Assembly (NCBI GenBank): GCA_003545125.1
Contig: DQCI01000144.1
Location: forward strand, 2,091 to 9,068
DNA length: 6,978 nucleotides
Source of the DNA: Paracoccaceae bacterium
Lineage (GTDB): Bacteria; Pseudomonadota; Alphaproteobacteria; Rhodobacterales; Rhodobacteraceae
Reading direction: 5' to 3'
Below are positions 6,801 to 6,978 of this stretch, piece after piece. Made by a program: the position numbers and the translations under genes. Every line of letters begins with the position of its first letter. Within the stretch, counting starts at the first letter, position 1. Below the pieces are notes generated by a model that saw only the letters and a program-made list of their open reading frames with translations, was not told the DNA's origin and ran no database searches.

Positions 6801-6978
6801 CGGGTTTGATGCCGATCATCGGCCCGGACGGGGCGACGGGCACGGTGAGCTCGCGTTCCACCGGCCGTCCGGACCCTTCTTTCACCCGGATGGTGAACGC
6901 CGCTTCGAGCGGCACGCCTTCGGCCTCGACCTCAGGGAAATCGACCGGGATCGCGGCCCGCCCGGCCGGATCGGTGCG
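3835..6978 (-). CDS. Alpha-2-macroglobulin family protein, N-terminal part outside the window
   Basis: Bacterial A2Ms are large periplasmic, usually membrane-anchored proteins thought to trap invading proteases: cutting of a bait region exposes a reactive thioester. The frame is open to the right edge, so 1047 C-terminal residues are visible of a protein that usually has 1500-1900. Numbering from the edge, residues 1 to about 340 are beta-sandwich macroglobulin domains with a Trp/Tyr-rich patch (TRYQWYSTYGSWNW at 98-111). The family signature YFGQRR (342-347) and RDLYGRLIDG (353-362) precede a low-complexity bait-like stretch (about 362-393). NGTVRLMAVVWS (416-427) returns to the macroglobulin fold. 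The thioester motif YPYGCTEQ is at 600-607 with Cys604 and Gln607 (bases 5158-5169), followed by a helical thioester domain to about 880. The C-terminal domain ends with the conserved MYRP (1028-1031). The GTG at 6915 is only an internal Val codon, since coding continues upstream. Signal peptide or lipobox cannot be seen. It is the upstream partner of pbpC, as in the E. coli yfhM-pbpC pair. Confidence 0.93.
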   Translation of the reverse strand, partial: RTDPAGRAAIPVDFPEVEAEGVPLEAAFTIRVKEGSGRPVERELTVPVAPSGPMIGIKPGFDGGLPEGSAAAFQLIALAPDLTPVPMDVSWELNRVTTRYQWYSTYGSWNWEPTVSRERVASGTATLGDDPVTVSAPTDWGRYELVVTGQNTGQDGAFVSSSVGFSAGWYAPADAATTPDMLEVSLDAERYAPGDTATLRFVPRTAGKALVTVVSNRLIDMIAVEAVAGENTVDLPVTDDWGAGAYVTATLIQPLDGKMSGATGHDPTRALGLAHASVDPGVHALTPKFDVAAEAAPRGPMEVVLNVEGIADGETAFATIAAVDVGILNLTSFASPDPSDHYFGQRRLGMSLRDLYGRLIDGRSGAMGQIRSGGDAMASMRMQAPPPTEELMAQFSGPVTVSNGQVRVTFDLPEFNGTVRLMAVVWSKSGVGNASTDVLVRDPVVVTASLPRFLAPGDVGRLLLEVTHATGPAGEVRLSAGSETGAVAVAGSSFAHSFDLGAGETQRFSLPVTVGAVGVHPVNVVLVTPDGTELAKRLTLPVQRLDPEVAETSRFTLAAGESFSLTSDLFDGLTAARATVTAGPLARIDAAGLIDRLDRYPYGCTEQQTSRALPLLYLSGLAEAMGLADRDDLPDRIGKAITAVLANQSASGSFGVWRPASGDLWLDSYASDFLARARAQGYPVPDTAFRAAMDNLRNRVNYYPDFEVGGEDLAYALYVLAREGGAAMGDLRYYADVKSADFATPLASAQLGAALAAYGDPTRADAMFTRATRQLAAAADEGQLWRDDYGTTLRDTAAVLALAVEAGTDTVDRDALFARLAGGPAQLSTQEASWTLLAAHAVLGEAPGAGLTLDGTALTGPLVEVLSDIALATPKVIANTGDNDTDLTVTTFGVPEVAPPASGNGYAIERRYFTLEGEPADPSEVIHGDRLVTLVTVTPWEASKGRLMITDPLPAGFEIDNPNLLSAGDIRALDWLQVTNETETVEFRQDRFLAAVNWSSDKPVRLAYVVRAVTPGRFHHPAASVEDMYRPTFRAVGAAGQVAVLSE

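Noticed and set aside
6913..6915. GTG at 6915 as the A2M start codon
   Set aside because: The frame stays open for another 21 codons to the edge with family-like sequence, no ribosome site is present, and the family always has a much longer N-terminal part.

Overview
The window looks like ordinary chromosome from a GC-rich alphaproteobacterium, most likely Rhodobacterales (Paracoccaceae/Roseobacter-type). The main evidence is a full-length DUF1013/TrcR protein, a cell-cycle transcription factor family I know only from Alphaproteobacteria, plus high-GC codon use throughout. I see no insertion sequence, integrase, tRNA, rRNA, CRISPR array or compositional break suggesting recent transfer.

Layout, left to right. 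Positions 1-27 (minus strand) may hold the first nine codons of a gene that leaves the window. Positions 107-739 (minus) encode a secreted RNase T2 family protein. A 125-bp divergent gap (740-864) separates it from trcR (865-1623, plus). trcR ends in a 131-bp convergent gap holding the most unusual structure here: a rho-independent terminator whose single C-rich 5' arm can pair with four successive G-rich 3' arms, each followed by a T-rich tract. The rest of the window is one minus-strand unit: an alpha-2-macroglobulin (A2M) family gene cut by the right edge (3835-6978), then, 34 bp downstream, pbpC for penicillin-binding protein 1C (1755-3800).

How the genes work together. A2M and PBP1C are a well-known bacterial pair (yfhM-pbpC in E. 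coli). The A2M is thought to trap proteases that enter a breached periplasm, and PBP1C to make or repair peptidoglycan. Both appear intact where visible: the A2M thioester motif CTEQ, and the PBP1C glycosyltransferase and transpeptidase motifs. RNase T2 would act in the periplasm or outside the cell. TrcR acts in the cytoplasm with RNA polymerase. Nothing ties these last two functionally to the A2M/PBP1C pair beyond position.

I found no convincing new multi-gene system. The items most worth a second look are the multi-arm terminator at 1649-1736, its strand asymmetry (no A on the plus strand for 89 bp, so it is C-rich and U-free when read from pbpC), and the RNase T2 active-site motif, where the usual His-Glu is Tyr-Gln. 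All intergenic stretches are shorter than 300 bp.
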